From: Tardiphaga sp052076105 | Lineage (GTDB): Bacteria; Pseudomonadota; Alphaproteobacteria; Rhizobiales; Xanthobacteraceae | DNA: 64,000 bases | Direction: 5' to 3' | Assembly (NCBI RefSeq): GCF_052076105.1 | Contig: NZ_CP197245.1 | Span: 2,356,001 to 2,420,000 of the forward strand | Part shown: one piece after another, positions 32,089 to 41,030 of the stretch | How positions within the stretch are numbered: position 1 is the first letter of the stretch | Layout of the letters: each line of letters opens with the position of its first letter | Notes under the pieces: generated by a model | What the model was told of the DNA's origin: nothing | The model's database searches: none | The model's input: the letters and a program-made list of their open reading frames with translations, nothing else | Made by a program: the position numbers and the translations under genes

Positions 32089-33189
32089 CTACGGCTTCGG
32101 TGGATAGGTATGAACGTCGCCGCAGTAGTCCACCACACGATAGCGCGATTCCGCAGAAGCTTCACCGTCAGCCGTGCGATTGATTAAAGAATCCTCGGAC
32201 AAATATTCCGGACCGATCGGCGCCTTGCCGTAACCGCCGGGAATATCGAGCACATAATCCGGCTGGCATAATCCCGAAACATTGCCTCGAATGGCGCGCA
32301 TCAAGGCCTGTCCCTCGGCGATGCTGGTGCGCAAATGTGCGGTGCCTGGCGCAAGATCGCCGTGATGCAGATAATAAGGCTTGATGCGGCATTCGACGAA
32401 GCCGCGCATCAGCGCAGTCAGCGTCGCCGCATCGTCATTCACGCCGCGCAGCAGCACGGACTGACTGACCATGGGAATACCGGCGTCGATCATCAGCGCG
32501 CATGCCGCACGTGCAGCATCGGTCAACTCGCGCGGATGATTGGCATGCAGTGCCACCCATGTGGTTGCGCCCGGGACCCTCAATGCATCCACCATCTCCG
32601 CACTCACGCGATCGGGATCGGCCACCGGGACCCGCGTGTGCAATCGAATGATCTTTACATGCGGAATCGCAGCGAGGTCCGCCATGATCTCGCTCAATCG
32701 TCGCGGCGACAGCATCAAGGGATCGCCGCCGGTGAGGATTACCTCCCAGATCTCGTCGTGATTACGAATGTAATCCAGCGCGGCTGAATAAGCGTCGGAC
32801 GACAGCGCGGTCTCCTTGCCCGGCCCCACCATCTCGCGGCGGAAGCAGAACCGGCAATAGACGGCGCAGACATGTACCAGCTTGAGTAGCACGCGGTCGG
32901 GATAGCGATGCACGACGCCATCGATGGGCGCGTGGGCGTGATCGCCGATCGGATCGGCGTTCTCTTCGGGCTGCGCGTTCAGTTCATCCACACTTGGAAT
33001 GTACTGGCGCGCAATCGGATCGTCGGGATCGCTGCTGTCGATCAGTGCAGCTACGGCCGGCGTCACCGCGATCGCATAATGCGCGGCGACTTTCTCCAGA
33101 TCAGCCAACGTCGAGGCTGGCGCGAAACCATTCTCAACGAGGTCGCTGGCTTGCCGCATGGTCGTCGCAACTTTCACGTGACGATTCAT
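32089..33189 (-). CDS. epmB: Lysine 2,3-aminomutase-like protein (EF-P beta-lysine pathway)
   Basis: 366 residues of the radical-SAM lysine aminomutase family. The iron-sulphur motif is C-x3-C-x2-C in HVCAVYCRFCFRRE, the SAM site follows (LTGGDPLMLS), and the PLP lysine lies in DIPGGYGKAPIG. EpmB converts (S)-alpha-lysine to (R)-beta-lysine for EF-P modification. Its ATG overlaps the epmA stop (ATGA), and efp lies divergently beyond epmA, which supports EpmB over a catabolic aminomutase. Confidence 0.9.
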   Translation of the reverse strand: MNRHVKVATTMRQASDLVENGFAPASTLADLEKVAAHYAIAVTPAVAALIDSSDPDDPIARQYIPSVDELNAQPEENADPIGDHAHAPIDGVVHRYPDRVLLKLVHVCAVYCRFCFRREMVGPGKETALSSDAYSAALDYIRNHDEIWEVILTGGDPLMLSPRRLSEIMADLAAIPHVKIIRLHTRVPVADPDRVSAEMVDALRVPGATTWVALHANHPRELTDAARAACALMIDAGIPMVSQSVLLRGVNDDAATLTALMRGFVECRIKPYYLHHGDLAPGTAHLRTSIAEGQALMRAIRGNVSGLCQPDYVLDIPGGYGKAPIGPEYLSEDSLINRTADGEASAESRYRVVDYCGDVHTYPPKP

Positions 33190-34238
33190 GACACACCTGC
33201 CGGCGGCGTCCACACCACCTGATCGATCTGCGTCGCGCCCGAAGCCAGCATCACCAACCGGTCGAAGCCAAGCGCCACGCCAGACGCGGGCGGCATCGCT
33301 GCGACGGCCTCGAGAAACTCCCCATCGAGCGGATAGCGCTCGCCATAGCGACGCTCCTTTTCATCCATCGCTTCCGTGAAGCGGCGGCGCTGTTCATCAG
33401 CATCGGTCAGCTCGCCAAAGCCGTTGGCGAGTTCGACGCCACAGGCATAGACCTCAAAGCGTTCGGCCACACGTGGATCGCCCGCTTTCGTGCGTGCCAG
33501 AGCGGCCTCCGGCGACGGATATTCGAACAGCACGGTCATCCGTCCCTGCCCGAGATGCGGCTCGACATGCTCCACCAGAATCTTGCTGAAAATATCCGAC
33601 CAGGTGTCGTCGTCGCTGATCCGCACCTTGCCGGTCGCCGCAGTCGCCAGCTTGGCGCGGTCACCCTCGGCGCCATCGATGCTCGCAAGCAGATCGATAT
33701 CCGCAAAGCGCATGAAAGCCGCTGCCACTGTCAGCATCTCCGGTTCCAAAAATGGATCGGCAACCTGATCGCGAAACGTGAAATGTCTGACGCCCGTGGC
33801 CCGCGCAGCACGAGCGATGATCGCCACGCAATCGGCGATGACAGTCTCGTAGTTCTCATTGGCACGGTACCATTCCAGCATGGTGAATTCAGGCAGATGC
33901 TTGTCACCCCGCTCCCGGTCGCGAAACACCCTCGCGAATTCGAAGATTTTCGCCTCACCCGCCGCCAGCAGCTTCTTGCAGGCGAATTCGGGCGAGGTCC
34001 GCAGATACCGCTGCAAGCGTTCGCCATCGCGGTCGATCAACTCGGTCTTGGGCGCGTGCAAATGGGTCTCATTGCCCGGCGAGACCTGCAGGACGCCGGT
34101 CTCGACCTCCAGGAAGCCCCGGGCGTCAAACCACGCCCGAATGGCCCGGGTGATCGCCGTCCGCGCCAGCAGGAAGCCCCGGCGGTCCTGGTGTCGCGCC
34201 GGGCTCCACCAGGGCGACGGACGGTCGGTTCCAGTCAT
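33186..34238 (-). CDS. epmA: EF-P lysine aminoacylase (EpmA/GenX/PoxA)
   Basis: 350 residues, the class II lysyl-tRNA synthetase catalytic core without the anticodon-binding domain, as expected for EpmA (325 in Escherichia coli). Motifs include ARGFLEVETGVLQVSPGNET, RTSPEFACKKLLAAGEAKIF, ARVFRDRERGDKHLPEFTML and the motif 3 region ASGVALGFDRLVM. It attaches beta-lysine to EF-P. The start is MTGTDRPSPWW at 34238. Divergent from efp. Confidence 0.94.
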   Translation of the reverse strand: MTGTDRPSPWWSPARHQDRRGFLLARTAITRAIRAWFDARGFLEVETGVLQVSPGNETHLHAPKTELIDRDGERLQRYLRTSPEFACKKLLAAGEAKIFEFARVFRDRERGDKHLPEFTMLEWYRANENYETVIADCVAIIARAARATGVRHFTFRDQVADPFLEPEMLTVAAAFMRFADIDLLASIDGAEGDRAKLATAATGKVRISDDDTWSDIFSKILVEHVEPHLGQGRMTVLFEYPSPEAALARTKAGDPRVAERFEVYACGVELANGFGELTDADEQRRRFTEAMDEKERRYGERYPLDGEFLEAVAAMPPASGVALGFDRLVMLASGATQIDQVVWTPPAGVS

Positions 34239-34376
34239 CGGCAAACGGCCCTTTTGGGTTGCAAAACGCTGGCATCGCCGCGTGAAATCAGTATGTTGCC
34301 CCCCGAAACCGCTTCGCTGGCCACAGGACAAACACGTCCGGATCGGTCCCGGGCCTGAAATCTAGGAAACATATCT

Positions 34377-34943
34377 GTGAAAGTCATCGCCAGTTCTATT
34401 CGCAAGGGCAACGTTATCGATCAAGACGGCAAGCTCTACGTGGTTCTGTCCGCCGAGAACATCCACCCCGGCAAAGGCACCCCGGTCAGCCAAATCGAAA
34501 TGCGCCGAATCAGCGACGGCGTGAAGATCTCCGAGCGCTACAAGACGACCGACCAAGTGGAAAAGGCGACCATCGAGGATCACAACTTCAATTTCCTCTA
34601 CAAGGACGCCGACGGCTTCCACTTCATGAACAATGAAAACTACGACCAGATTCAGGTCCAGAAGGACGTAATCGGCGACGCAGAGCCCTATCTGCAGGAA
34701 AACATGACGGTGAAGCTCTCCATCCACGACACCGCGGCCGTCGCGATCACCCTGCCGCAGCGCGTGACGCTCGAAGTGGTCGAAACCGAACCGGTGACCA
34801 AGGGCCAGACCGCGTCGTCGTCCTACAAGCCGGCGATCCTGTCGAACGGCATCCGTTCAGCGGTTCCGCCGCATGTCGGCACAGGCACCCGCATCGTCGT
34901 GCTAACCGAGGATGGTTCCTACGTCGAGCGTGCCAAGGACTAA
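34377..34943 (+). CDS. efp: Translation elongation factor P
   Basis: 188 residues, the same length as the Escherichia coli protein. EF-P rescues ribosomes stalled on polyproline. The modified loop reads NIHPGKGTPV with the target Lys at residue 33. The KOW-like first domain and two OB domains are complete. The start is GTG with AGGA nine bases upstream. The divergent epmA and epmB supply its beta-lysine modification. A strong terminator follows. Confidence 0.97.
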   Translation: MKVIASSIRKGNVIDQDGKLYVVLSAENIHPGKGTPVSQIEMRRISDGVKISERYKTTDQVEKATIEDHNFNFLYKDADGFHFMNNENYDQIQVQKDVIGDAEPYLQENMTVKLSIHDTAAVAITLPQRVTLEVVETEPVTKGQTASSSYKPAILSNGIRSAVPPHVGTGTRIVVLTEDGSYVERAKD

Positions 34944-34993
34944 AAGCGCGGGGCGATCGCAAGATTACCGCCAGTAGACCGCAAGATTTTCAC

Positions 34994-35035
34994 AAGACCG
35001 CCGCAAGCCCGAAAATGGCTTGCGGCGGTCTTTTT
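34994..35035 (+). terminator. Rho-independent terminator of efp
   Basis: GACCGCCGCAAGCC and its exact complement (34996-35009, 35017-35030) form a 14-base stem with a seven-base loop and TTTTT tail. Confidence 0.93.
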
Positions 35036-35122
35036 CATTCGTGATTACAAAAGGTTGTTACCAGAGACGGACCGCGACTCCTTGCCCCTGCCGCCACGCA
35101 AATCATGCGGCTACAATGGGAC

Positions 35123-36352
35123 ATGACCACGCGCGATTCCCTGATCGACCGACGCCGCCTGCTCCGCTCCGGCCTGGGTGCAAGCGTGCTGTTGGCCATG
35201 CCGGGGACCGCCTTTGCGGCGGCCGCGGGATTCGACCAGTGGCGCGACGGCTTTCGCGCCAAGGCAATTGCCAAAGGCGTATCCGACGCGACCTACGCGC
35301 GTGTGATGGGCCGCATCGAACCGGACATGTCCGTGTTCACCAAGATGCAGAAGCAGCCGGAATTTCACGAGCAGCTCTGGCAATACATCAACCGCCGCGC
35401 CTCCGACTGGCGCATCGCCGCCGGCAAGGAAGCGCTGCGCAAGAATGAAGCCGTGTTCGATCGCATCGAGCGCGACTTCGGCGTCGAGCGCGGCACGCTG
35501 CTGGCGCTATGGGGCGTCGAGTCCGCCTATGGCGATCCCATCGTGCAGCAGAATCATATGCGCCCGGTATTTCCGTCGCTGGCTGCATTGGCCTGGAACG
35601 AACCGCGCCGCCGTGCCTATTGGGAAACCGAACTGATCAACGCGCTGAAGATCGTCGACAAGGGCTGGGGCACGCCCGAGGAGATGCGTGGCTCCTGGGC
35701 CGGCGCCATGGGGCATACGCAATGGATGCCGGAGGTCTGGCTCAATGTCGGCATCGACTATGACCGCGACGGCCGCGTCTCGCCGTTCGGCAAGCCCGAT
35801 GATGCACTGGGCTCCAGCGCGCGCTTCCTCGTCAATCGCGGCAAATATCCGCGCGGCGAGCACTGGGGTTATGAAGTGCGCGCGAACGGCGCCGGCTCGT
35901 CGGATGCCAAACGCTCTTTTGCATCATGGGCCGCTGCCGGCGTGACGCGCGCGGATGGACAGCCATTTCCGCAGCCGAATGCGACGGCGACGCTTTGGAC
36001 ACCGGTATCGGGCGGGCCGAGCTTCCTGCTTGGCCAGGGCTTCTACGCCGTACGCAGCTACAATCCGTCGATGAACTACGCGCTGGCGATCTGCCATCTC
36101 GGCGATCGCATTCTCGGTGGTGCGCCTTTCATCCAGCCCTTCCCCGGCTCGGAACGCGCGCTGACACTCGCCGAAGTGCAGGAAGTGCAAACCCGCCTCA
36201 CCCGCGCCGGCTTTGACACTGGTGGCACCGACGGCCGCGTTGGCAACGACACGATGAAGGCGGTGCGTGATTTCCAGACGAAGGCAGGACTGCTGCCGGC
36301 GGACGGATATGGCGGGTTAAAGGTACTCGCGCGGCTGCGGCAAGGCGGCTGA
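35123..36352 (+). CDS. Lytic murein transglycosylase (MltB family) with peptidoglycan-binding domain
   Basis: 409 residues. A signal (DRRRLLRSGLGASVLLAMPG) is followed by an SLT_2/MltB catalytic domain: LLALWGVESAYGD contains the catalytic Glu, then AWNEPRRRAYWETELINALK and SWAGAMGHTQWMPEVW. A C-terminal peptidoglycan-binding domain (about 345-405) shows LTLAEVQEVQTRLTRAGF and GNDTMKAVRDFQTKAGL. It cleaves glycan strands to anhydromuropeptides. ATG at 35105 is an alternative start. Confidence 0.92.
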   Translation: MTTRDSLIDRRRLLRSGLGASVLLAMPGTAFAAAAGFDQWRDGFRAKAIAKGVSDATYARVMGRIEPDMSVFTKMQKQPEFHEQLWQYINRRASDWRIAAGKEALRKNEAVFDRIERDFGVERGTLLALWGVESAYGDPIVQQNHMRPVFPSLAALAWNEPRRRAYWETELINALKIVDKGWGTPEEMRGSWAGAMGHTQWMPEVWLNVGIDYDRDGRVSPFGKPDDALGSSARFLVNRGKYPRGEHWGYEVRANGAGSSDAKRSFASWAAAGVTRADGQPFPQPNATATLWTPVSGGPSFLLGQGFYAVRSYNPSMNYALAICHLGDRILGGAPFIQPFPGSERALTLAEVQEVQTRLTRAGFDTGGTDGRVGNDTMKAVRDFQTKAGLLPADGYGGLKVLARLRQGG

Positions 36353-36361
36353 GCCGTTCCG

Positions 36362-37753
36362 TCAAATCCCTGCCATCCGCTGCGGATCGACGTAACGATC
36401 ATAGTCTTCGCCCGAGAGAAGCCCCAGCGCGATCGCTGCTTCGCGCGGTGTGATGGCTTCATCCAAAGCTTTGGCTGTGATGAGCGCGACCTTGTCGTAG
36501 CCGATCACCGGATTGAGGGCTGTCGCGAGCAGCGGCGCATTGGCGACATTCGCAGCGAGCTGTCGCCGATCGACGTCGAGCTCGCGGATCAATCGGGACG
36601 TAAAGACATCGATGCCATCGGCGAGGATGCGGACCGACTGCAAGACGTTGTAGATAATAACTGGCTTGGCAACGTTGAGCTCGAAATTGCCGGATGCGCT
36701 GGCTGCAGTGACGACAGCACTGTTGCCCATGACCTGAAAACACACTTGCGCGAGCATTTCGGCGATCGTCGGATTGCGCTTGCCGGGCATGATCGACGAC
36801 GTCAACCCGTCATGCGGGATGACGAGTTCGCCGAGACCACAGCGCGGACCGGAGCCAAGCAAGCGTACGTCGTTGACGATCTTCAGCAGCGTGACGGCAA
36901 GGCCGTTGAGCGCGCCGGACACTTCGACAAGCGCGTCATGCGCGCCCATGCCTTCGAACTTGCTTGGGTTCGGGACGAAAACAACACCGGTCAATGCGTT
37001 CAGGTGCCCGCAAAAGGCGCTGTCGAATCCCGTGGGCGCATTGAGCCCGGATCCGACGGCTGTGCCCCCCTGCGGCAGCATCAGCAGACGCGGAAAGACG
37101 GCTTCGATACGGTCGATCGCATGATCGGTCTGGCGCGTGAAGGCATCGAATGCTTGCCCCATCGTCATCGGCACGGCGTCCATCAGATGCGTGCGTCCGA
37201 TCTTCACGACATCGGAGAATGCGTCCGCCTTGGCCCGGAGATCGTCGCGCAGCGCCTGCAAGGCCGGGAGCAAGCGCCCGCGCAACTCCAGCGCCGTGGC
37301 CACATGCATCACGGTCGGAAAGCTGTCATTCGATGACTGCGAACAGTTGACGTGATCGTTGGGATGAACGGGTGATTTGGTCCCGAGCGGCTGGCCCAGC
37401 AATTCATTGGCGCGGTTCGCGATCACCTCATTGGCGTTCATGTTGGTCTGAGTGCCGGAGCCGGTCTGCCAGATCGGCAACGGGAAATGATCGTCAAAGC
37501 GACCTTGCTGAAGTTCGAGTGCCGCTGTTTCGACCGGTGCTGCGATTTCCGGCGCGATCGTCCCGAGTTGCAGATTGGCGCGAAGTGCCGCGATCTTCTG
37601 CAGAGCGAATGCACGGATCAGCGCGACCGGGAAATGCTCATCGCTGACCTGGAAGACCTCAAGCGCGCGCTGGGTCTGCGCACCCCAATAGCGATCCTTC
37701 GGCACCGCGATGGTGCCGAAGGCGTCATGTTCCGTGCGTGTATCGGTCACCAC
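36362..37753 (-). CDS. fumC: Fumarate hydratase, class II
   Basis: 463 residues (467 in Escherichia coli). It interconverts fumarate and malate. Signatures are QTGSGTQTNMNANEVIANRA, the SSNDSFPTVMHVA loop, KIGRTHLMDAVPMTMGQ and GSSIMPGKRNP-type loop TSSIMPGKRNPTIAEM. The start is GTG (37753 or 37750), eight bases behind the stop of the tctC gene, so fumC is probably co-transcribed with tctC and the upstream lyase. Conserved organisms usually keep fumC on its own. Confidence 0.95.
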   Translation of the reverse strand: MVTDTRTEHDAFGTIAVPKDRYWGAQTQRALEVFQVSDEHFPVALIRAFALQKIAALRANLQLGTIAPEIAAPVETAALELQQGRFDDHFPLPIWQTGSGTQTNMNANEVIANRANELLGQPLGTKSPVHPNDHVNCSQSSNDSFPTVMHVATALELRGRLLPALQALRDDLRAKADAFSDVVKIGRTHLMDAVPMTMGQAFDAFTRQTDHAIDRIEAVFPRLLMLPQGGTAVGSGLNAPTGFDSAFCGHLNALTGVVFVPNPSKFEGMGAHDALVEVSGALNGLAVTLLKIVNDVRLLGSGPRCGLGELVIPHDGLTSSIMPGKRNPTIAEMLAQVCFQVMGNSAVVTAASASGNFELNVAKPVIIYNVLQSVRILADGIDVFTSRLIRELDVDRRQLAANVANAPLLATALNPVIGYDKVALITAKALDEAITPREAAIALGLLSGEDYDRYVDPQRMAGI

Positions 37754-37760
37754 GTCTCGC

Positions 37761-38741
37761 CTACTGCGCGCCGACGACGCCCGCCGCCTTGATGATCGGC
37801 GTCCACTTGTCGATTTCTGACTTGAGATGTGCCGCCAGCGCTTCAGGCTGTGCGCGCTCCGGCGAGACCGGCTGCACGCCGAGCCCGGCAAGCCGGCTCT
37901 TCACCGTCTCGTCCTTCAGCGCCACGTTCAACGCCGCAACGAGTTTGTCGATCACAGGCTTCGGCGTGCCCTTCGGTGCGAACAGGCCGTACCAGACGGT
38001 GTAGGTGAAATTCGGCAGGCCGGCTTCCGCCGTGGTCGGCAGCTTCGGCAGCGCGGGAGCCCGCTCGGTGCTTGTGACGGCGTAGCCCTTGATCGTGCCG
38101 CCATCGACATTGCCGACAACGTTGACGATCTGATCGCACATGACGTCGACCTGCCCGCTCATCATGTCGTTCATCGCCGGGCCCGCGCCGCGATAGGCGA
38201 TCTGGGTCGGCTGTGCGCCAATCGCGGACGCGAGCAGCAGGCCACACAGATGCGCCGCCGAACCGATACCGGCATGTGCGTAATTCACCTTCTCCCTGTT
38301 CGCCTTCATATAAGCGATCAGCTCTTCCAGATTGGCAGCCGGAAGATCCTTGCGCGCCACGAACACCGAGGGCAGATCGACGACGAGACCAATCGGCTCG
38401 TAGTCCTTGATCGGATCGTATTTGAGCTTGGGATACAGCGCCGGATTGGTCGCGTGGCTGATATGGATCAGCAGCAGATTGTAGCCATCCGGCGGCGACG
38501 CGGCGACCTTGGCGCTGCCGATGGAGCCGCCAGCGCCGGTCGTGTTCTCGACAATGACCTGCTGCTTCAGCGGGCCGCTCATGCCCTGCGCCAGCAGCCG
38601 CGCAATGGTGTCGCCGGGGCCGCCTGCCGAGTAGGGCATATTCATGGTGATGGTGCGGGTCGGATAATCCTGCGCCAGGCCCGGGCCGGCCAGCAATGCA
38701 CCGGCGAGCACGAATGCGGTCGTCAAAATGTTCTTCGTCAT
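37761..38741 (-). CDS. Tripartite tricarboxylate transporter binding protein (Bug/TctC family)
   Basis: 326 residues. A signal peptide (MTKNILTTAFVLAGALLAGP) is followed by the Bug fold: MNMPYSAGGPGDTIARLLAQ, GAGGSIGSAKVAASPPDGYN, HAGIGSAAHLCGLLLAS and VWYGLFAPKGTPKPVIDKL. It binds a carboxylate in the periplasm. TctA and TctB membrane genes are absent. It lies between a lyase and fumC on the same strand. GGGGAGG precedes the ATG at 38741. Confidence 0.9.
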   Translation of the reverse strand: MTKNILTTAFVLAGALLAGPGLAQDYPTRTITMNMPYSAGGPGDTIARLLAQGMSGPLKQQVIVENTTGAGGSIGSAKVAASPPDGYNLLLIHISHATNPALYPKLKYDPIKDYEPIGLVVDLPSVFVARKDLPAANLEELIAYMKANREKVNYAHAGIGSAAHLCGLLLASAIGAQPTQIAYRGAGPAMNDMMSGQVDVMCDQIVNVVGNVDGGTIKGYAVTSTERAPALPKLPTTAEAGLPNFTYTVWYGLFAPKGTPKPVIDKLVAALNVALKDETVKSRLAGLGVQPVSPERAQPEALAAHLKSEIDKWTPIIKAAGVVGAQ

Positions 38742-38770
38742 CGAAATCCTCCCCTGTTGTGTCTGTTGTT

Positions 38771-40120
38771 TCAGCGTCCGCTCATGCCCAGCGCGCGATC
38801 CACCATCGGACCGCACAGGCCGAGATAGTTGGCCGGGTCGCAGTGACGACGGATGGCCTCCTTGCCACCAAGCGCTTCGGTGATTTCCGGAACCTCAGCG
38901 AGGATATCCGCAAGCTGTCCGCCGCCTTCGATGGCCTTGCGGCAGGCGTCGTAGACGACGTCATGCGCATGCTGACGGCCGAGTTTCGGCGCGGCTGCCA
39001 TCATCACCGCTTCGGCGACGATGAGGCCGCGTGTCAGAGCCAGATTCTCCAGCATGCGCTTCTCGTGAACCACGAGTCCGGCCAGCATGAATTTGGCATT
39101 TGCCAGCGACGAGGCGGTGAGCAGGAAGCTCTCCGGCAACGACACCCATTCGAGGTGCCACGGTCCCGTTGCACGTTCCAGGTCGTGGATCATGCCGTCG
39201 AGCATAGTCGCGACGTGCTGGCGCACCGCCTTGGCAGCGGCGAGAATCAGTTCGCTTGAAATCGCGTTACGCTTTTGCGGCATCGTCGATGACGCCCCGC
39301 GACCGGGCACGAAAGGCTCAGACACTTCGCCGAATTCGGACGATGACAACAGCATCACGTCGGTGGCGATCTTGCCGAGCGTACCGGTGATCAGGCCGAG
39401 CAGCGTGACCGCTTCAGCGATGCCGTCACGGGCGACATGCCAGGTGATCGACGGTTGATGCAGACCGAGTTCTTCGCAAAACAGTTTTTGCATTTCCAGG
39501 CCACCCTCGCCTACCGACGCGAGCGTACCTGCGGCACCGGAGAACTCGCCGAGCAGAATGCGAGGCAGTGCCTGATCGACGCGCTCGATGTGGCGGTCAA
39601 TGGAGGACAGCCAGACGGCCGCTTTGTAGCCGAAGGTCACCGGCAGAGCTTGCTGCAGATGGGTGCGCCCGGCCATCGGCGTGTCACGATATTTGCGGGC
39701 CATCGCGCTCAGGATGTCGCGGACCTCGCGCAGGTCGCGTGCGACGATCTGCAGCGCGGCGCGGATCTGCAGGACATTGGCGGTGTCCATGATGTCCTGG
39801 GTGGTCGCGCCCCAATGGACGTAGCGGCCCGCCTCTCCGGCAGCCTCGGACAGTTGATGGACCAGCGGCAGGATCGGGTAACCGACGATCTCGGTCTCGT
39901 GGCGGAGCTTGTCGAAATCAATCCGGATCGATTTGGCGGCAGCCTCGATGGCTTGGGCCGCATCCTTCGGCACGACGCCGAGCCGCGCTTGTGCCCGGGC
40001 CAGCGCGACTTCGGCCTCGATGTAGCGGCCGACCAAGGCTTCGTCGGTGAAGACAGCCCGCATCTCTGAGGTGCCGAACATGTCCCGAAACAAGACCGAA
40101 TCGAAAACCGTGCTGCCCAT
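38771..40120 (-). CDS. Aspartase/fumarase superfamily lyase, closest to PcaB
   Basis: 449 residues. Motifs are VHWGATTQDIMDTANVLQ, AGRTHLQQALPVTFGYK and the catalytic loop GRGASSTMPQKRNAISSE, which together place it with 3-carboxymuconate lactonising enzyme and adenylosuccinate lyase. PcaB itself is possible, but no other protocatechuate gene is present. A fumarate-releasing lyase on an unknown N-succinyl or similar substrate would suit the fumC gene downstream. AGGAAG precedes the ATG. Two operators lie just upstream. Confidence 0.85.
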   Translation of the reverse strand: MGSTVFDSVLFRDMFGTSEMRAVFTDEALVGRYIEAEVALARAQARLGVVPKDAAQAIEAAAKSIRIDFDKLRHETEIVGYPILPLVHQLSEAAGEAGRYVHWGATTQDIMDTANVLQIRAALQIVARDLREVRDILSAMARKYRDTPMAGRTHLQQALPVTFGYKAAVWLSSIDRHIERVDQALPRILLGEFSGAAGTLASVGEGGLEMQKLFCEELGLHQPSITWHVARDGIAEAVTLLGLITGTLGKIATDVMLLSSSEFGEVSEPFVPGRGASSTMPQKRNAISSELILAAAKAVRQHVATMLDGMIHDLERATGPWHLEWVSLPESFLLTASSLANAKFMLAGLVVHEKRMLENLALTRGLIVAEAVMMAAAPKLGRQHAHDVVYDACRKAIEGGGQLADILAEVPEITEALGGKEAIRRHCDPANYLGLCGPMVDRALGMSGR

Positions 40121-40135
40121 AACGCTTCCTCTTTA

Positions 40136-40149
40136 TATGTTCGTACATA
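40136..40149. promoter_or_regulatory. Palindromic operator 1 for the GntR regulator
   Basis: TATGTTCGTACATA, an imperfect palindrome (12 of 14 bases symmetric) between the divergent lyase and GntR genes, 16 bases upstream of the lyase start. Confidence 0.6.
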
Positions 40150-40153
40150 TTAA

Positions 40154-40167
40154 ATTGTCCGAACATA
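40154..40167. promoter_or_regulatory. Palindromic operator 2 for the GntR regulator
   Basis: ATTGTCCGAACATA repeats operator 1 (shared core TGTnCGnACATA) with centres 18 bases apart. Confidence 0.55.
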
Positions 40168-40255
40168 AACCACATGTCAATCTCCTTCCTTGACGAGGTG
40201 GGCGCCAATCAGGCTTCCATCTTGCGATCAGGGACTTAGGGGGCGAGGGACGACG

Positions 40256-41005
40256 GTGGAAAAGCGTTACGCGTTCGTGGCCCGGGCACTTGCCGAGGCC
40301 ATCGCTGACGGACGGCATCCGGTCGGGTCCGTGCTGCCGACAGAGTTCGAGCTGGCGGACCAGTTCGCCGTGAGCCGATCAACCGTGCGCGCGGCAATGC
40401 AGGAGCTTCAGGCGTCCGGCCTTGTCAGCCGGAAGCGCAATGCCGGAACCCGCGTCGAAGCGGCCTCTCCCGCCAAAGGCGGCGATGGCTTTACGCAGGC
40501 ACTCAATACGATCGAAGCGGTGCAGCAGTTCGGCACCGAGACCGAACGACACGTGCAGCGCGTTGCGGATGTCGTTGCCGACAGCGCGCTTGCGGAGCAA
40601 CTCGGCTGCCGGCCCGGGCGGCGCTGGCTGTGCATTTCAAGTCTGCGCATGATCCCGGGCGACATTACGCAGACGCCGATCTGCTGGACAGACGTGTATA
40701 TCGACGGTGCCTTCGCCGACGAAGTGCGCACCAGGATGGGCGGGCATCACGAGATCTTCGGCACGCTCGTCGAAAAGATCTCCGGACGACGGTTCGTCGA
40801 GATTCGTCAGGACATCTCTGCTGTAGGCGTTTCGAAGACGATGGCGGAGCCGCTGAAGACAACGGCTGGCACGCATGCGCTGTCCATTAGGCGGCAGTAT
40901 CTGTTCGCGTCAAACGAACTGGCTGAAGTCTCGCTCAGCATTCATCCAGCGGATCGGTATCGATATTCGACGCGGCTGCTAAGGCGGGAACGCGTGCAGG
41001 AGTAA
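40256..41005 (+). CDS. GntR family transcription regulator (HutC/UTRA type)
   Basis: 249 residues. The winged-helix domain (about 1-68) contains LPTEFELADQFAVSRSTVRA and MQELQASGLVSRKRNAGTRV. A UTRA ligand-binding domain follows (about 85-240). Regulators of this type usually repress nearby catabolic genes until a substrate binds. It is divergent from the lyase operon across 135 bases holding two operators. The start is GTG at 40256, with GAGGG upstream. Confidence 0.9.
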   Translation: MEKRYAFVARALAEAIADGRHPVGSVLPTEFELADQFAVSRSTVRAAMQELQASGLVSRKRNAGTRVEAASPAKGGDGFTQALNTIEAVQQFGTETERHVQRVADVVADSALAEQLGCRPGRRWLCISSLRMIPGDITQTPICWTDVYIDGAFADEVRTRMGGHHEIFGTLVEKISGRRFVEIRQDISAVGVSKTMAEPLKTTAGTHALSIRRQYLFASNELAEVSLSIHPADRYRYSTRLLRRERVQE

Positions 41006-41030
41006 GGTGGGAGAAGGCAGCGAAGTTACG

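Noticed and set aside
38771..40120. Firm assignment of the lyase as pcaB
   Set aside because: Motifs fit, but no other protocatechuate gene is present and the linked fumC and Bug protein suggest another substrate, so no symbol was given.
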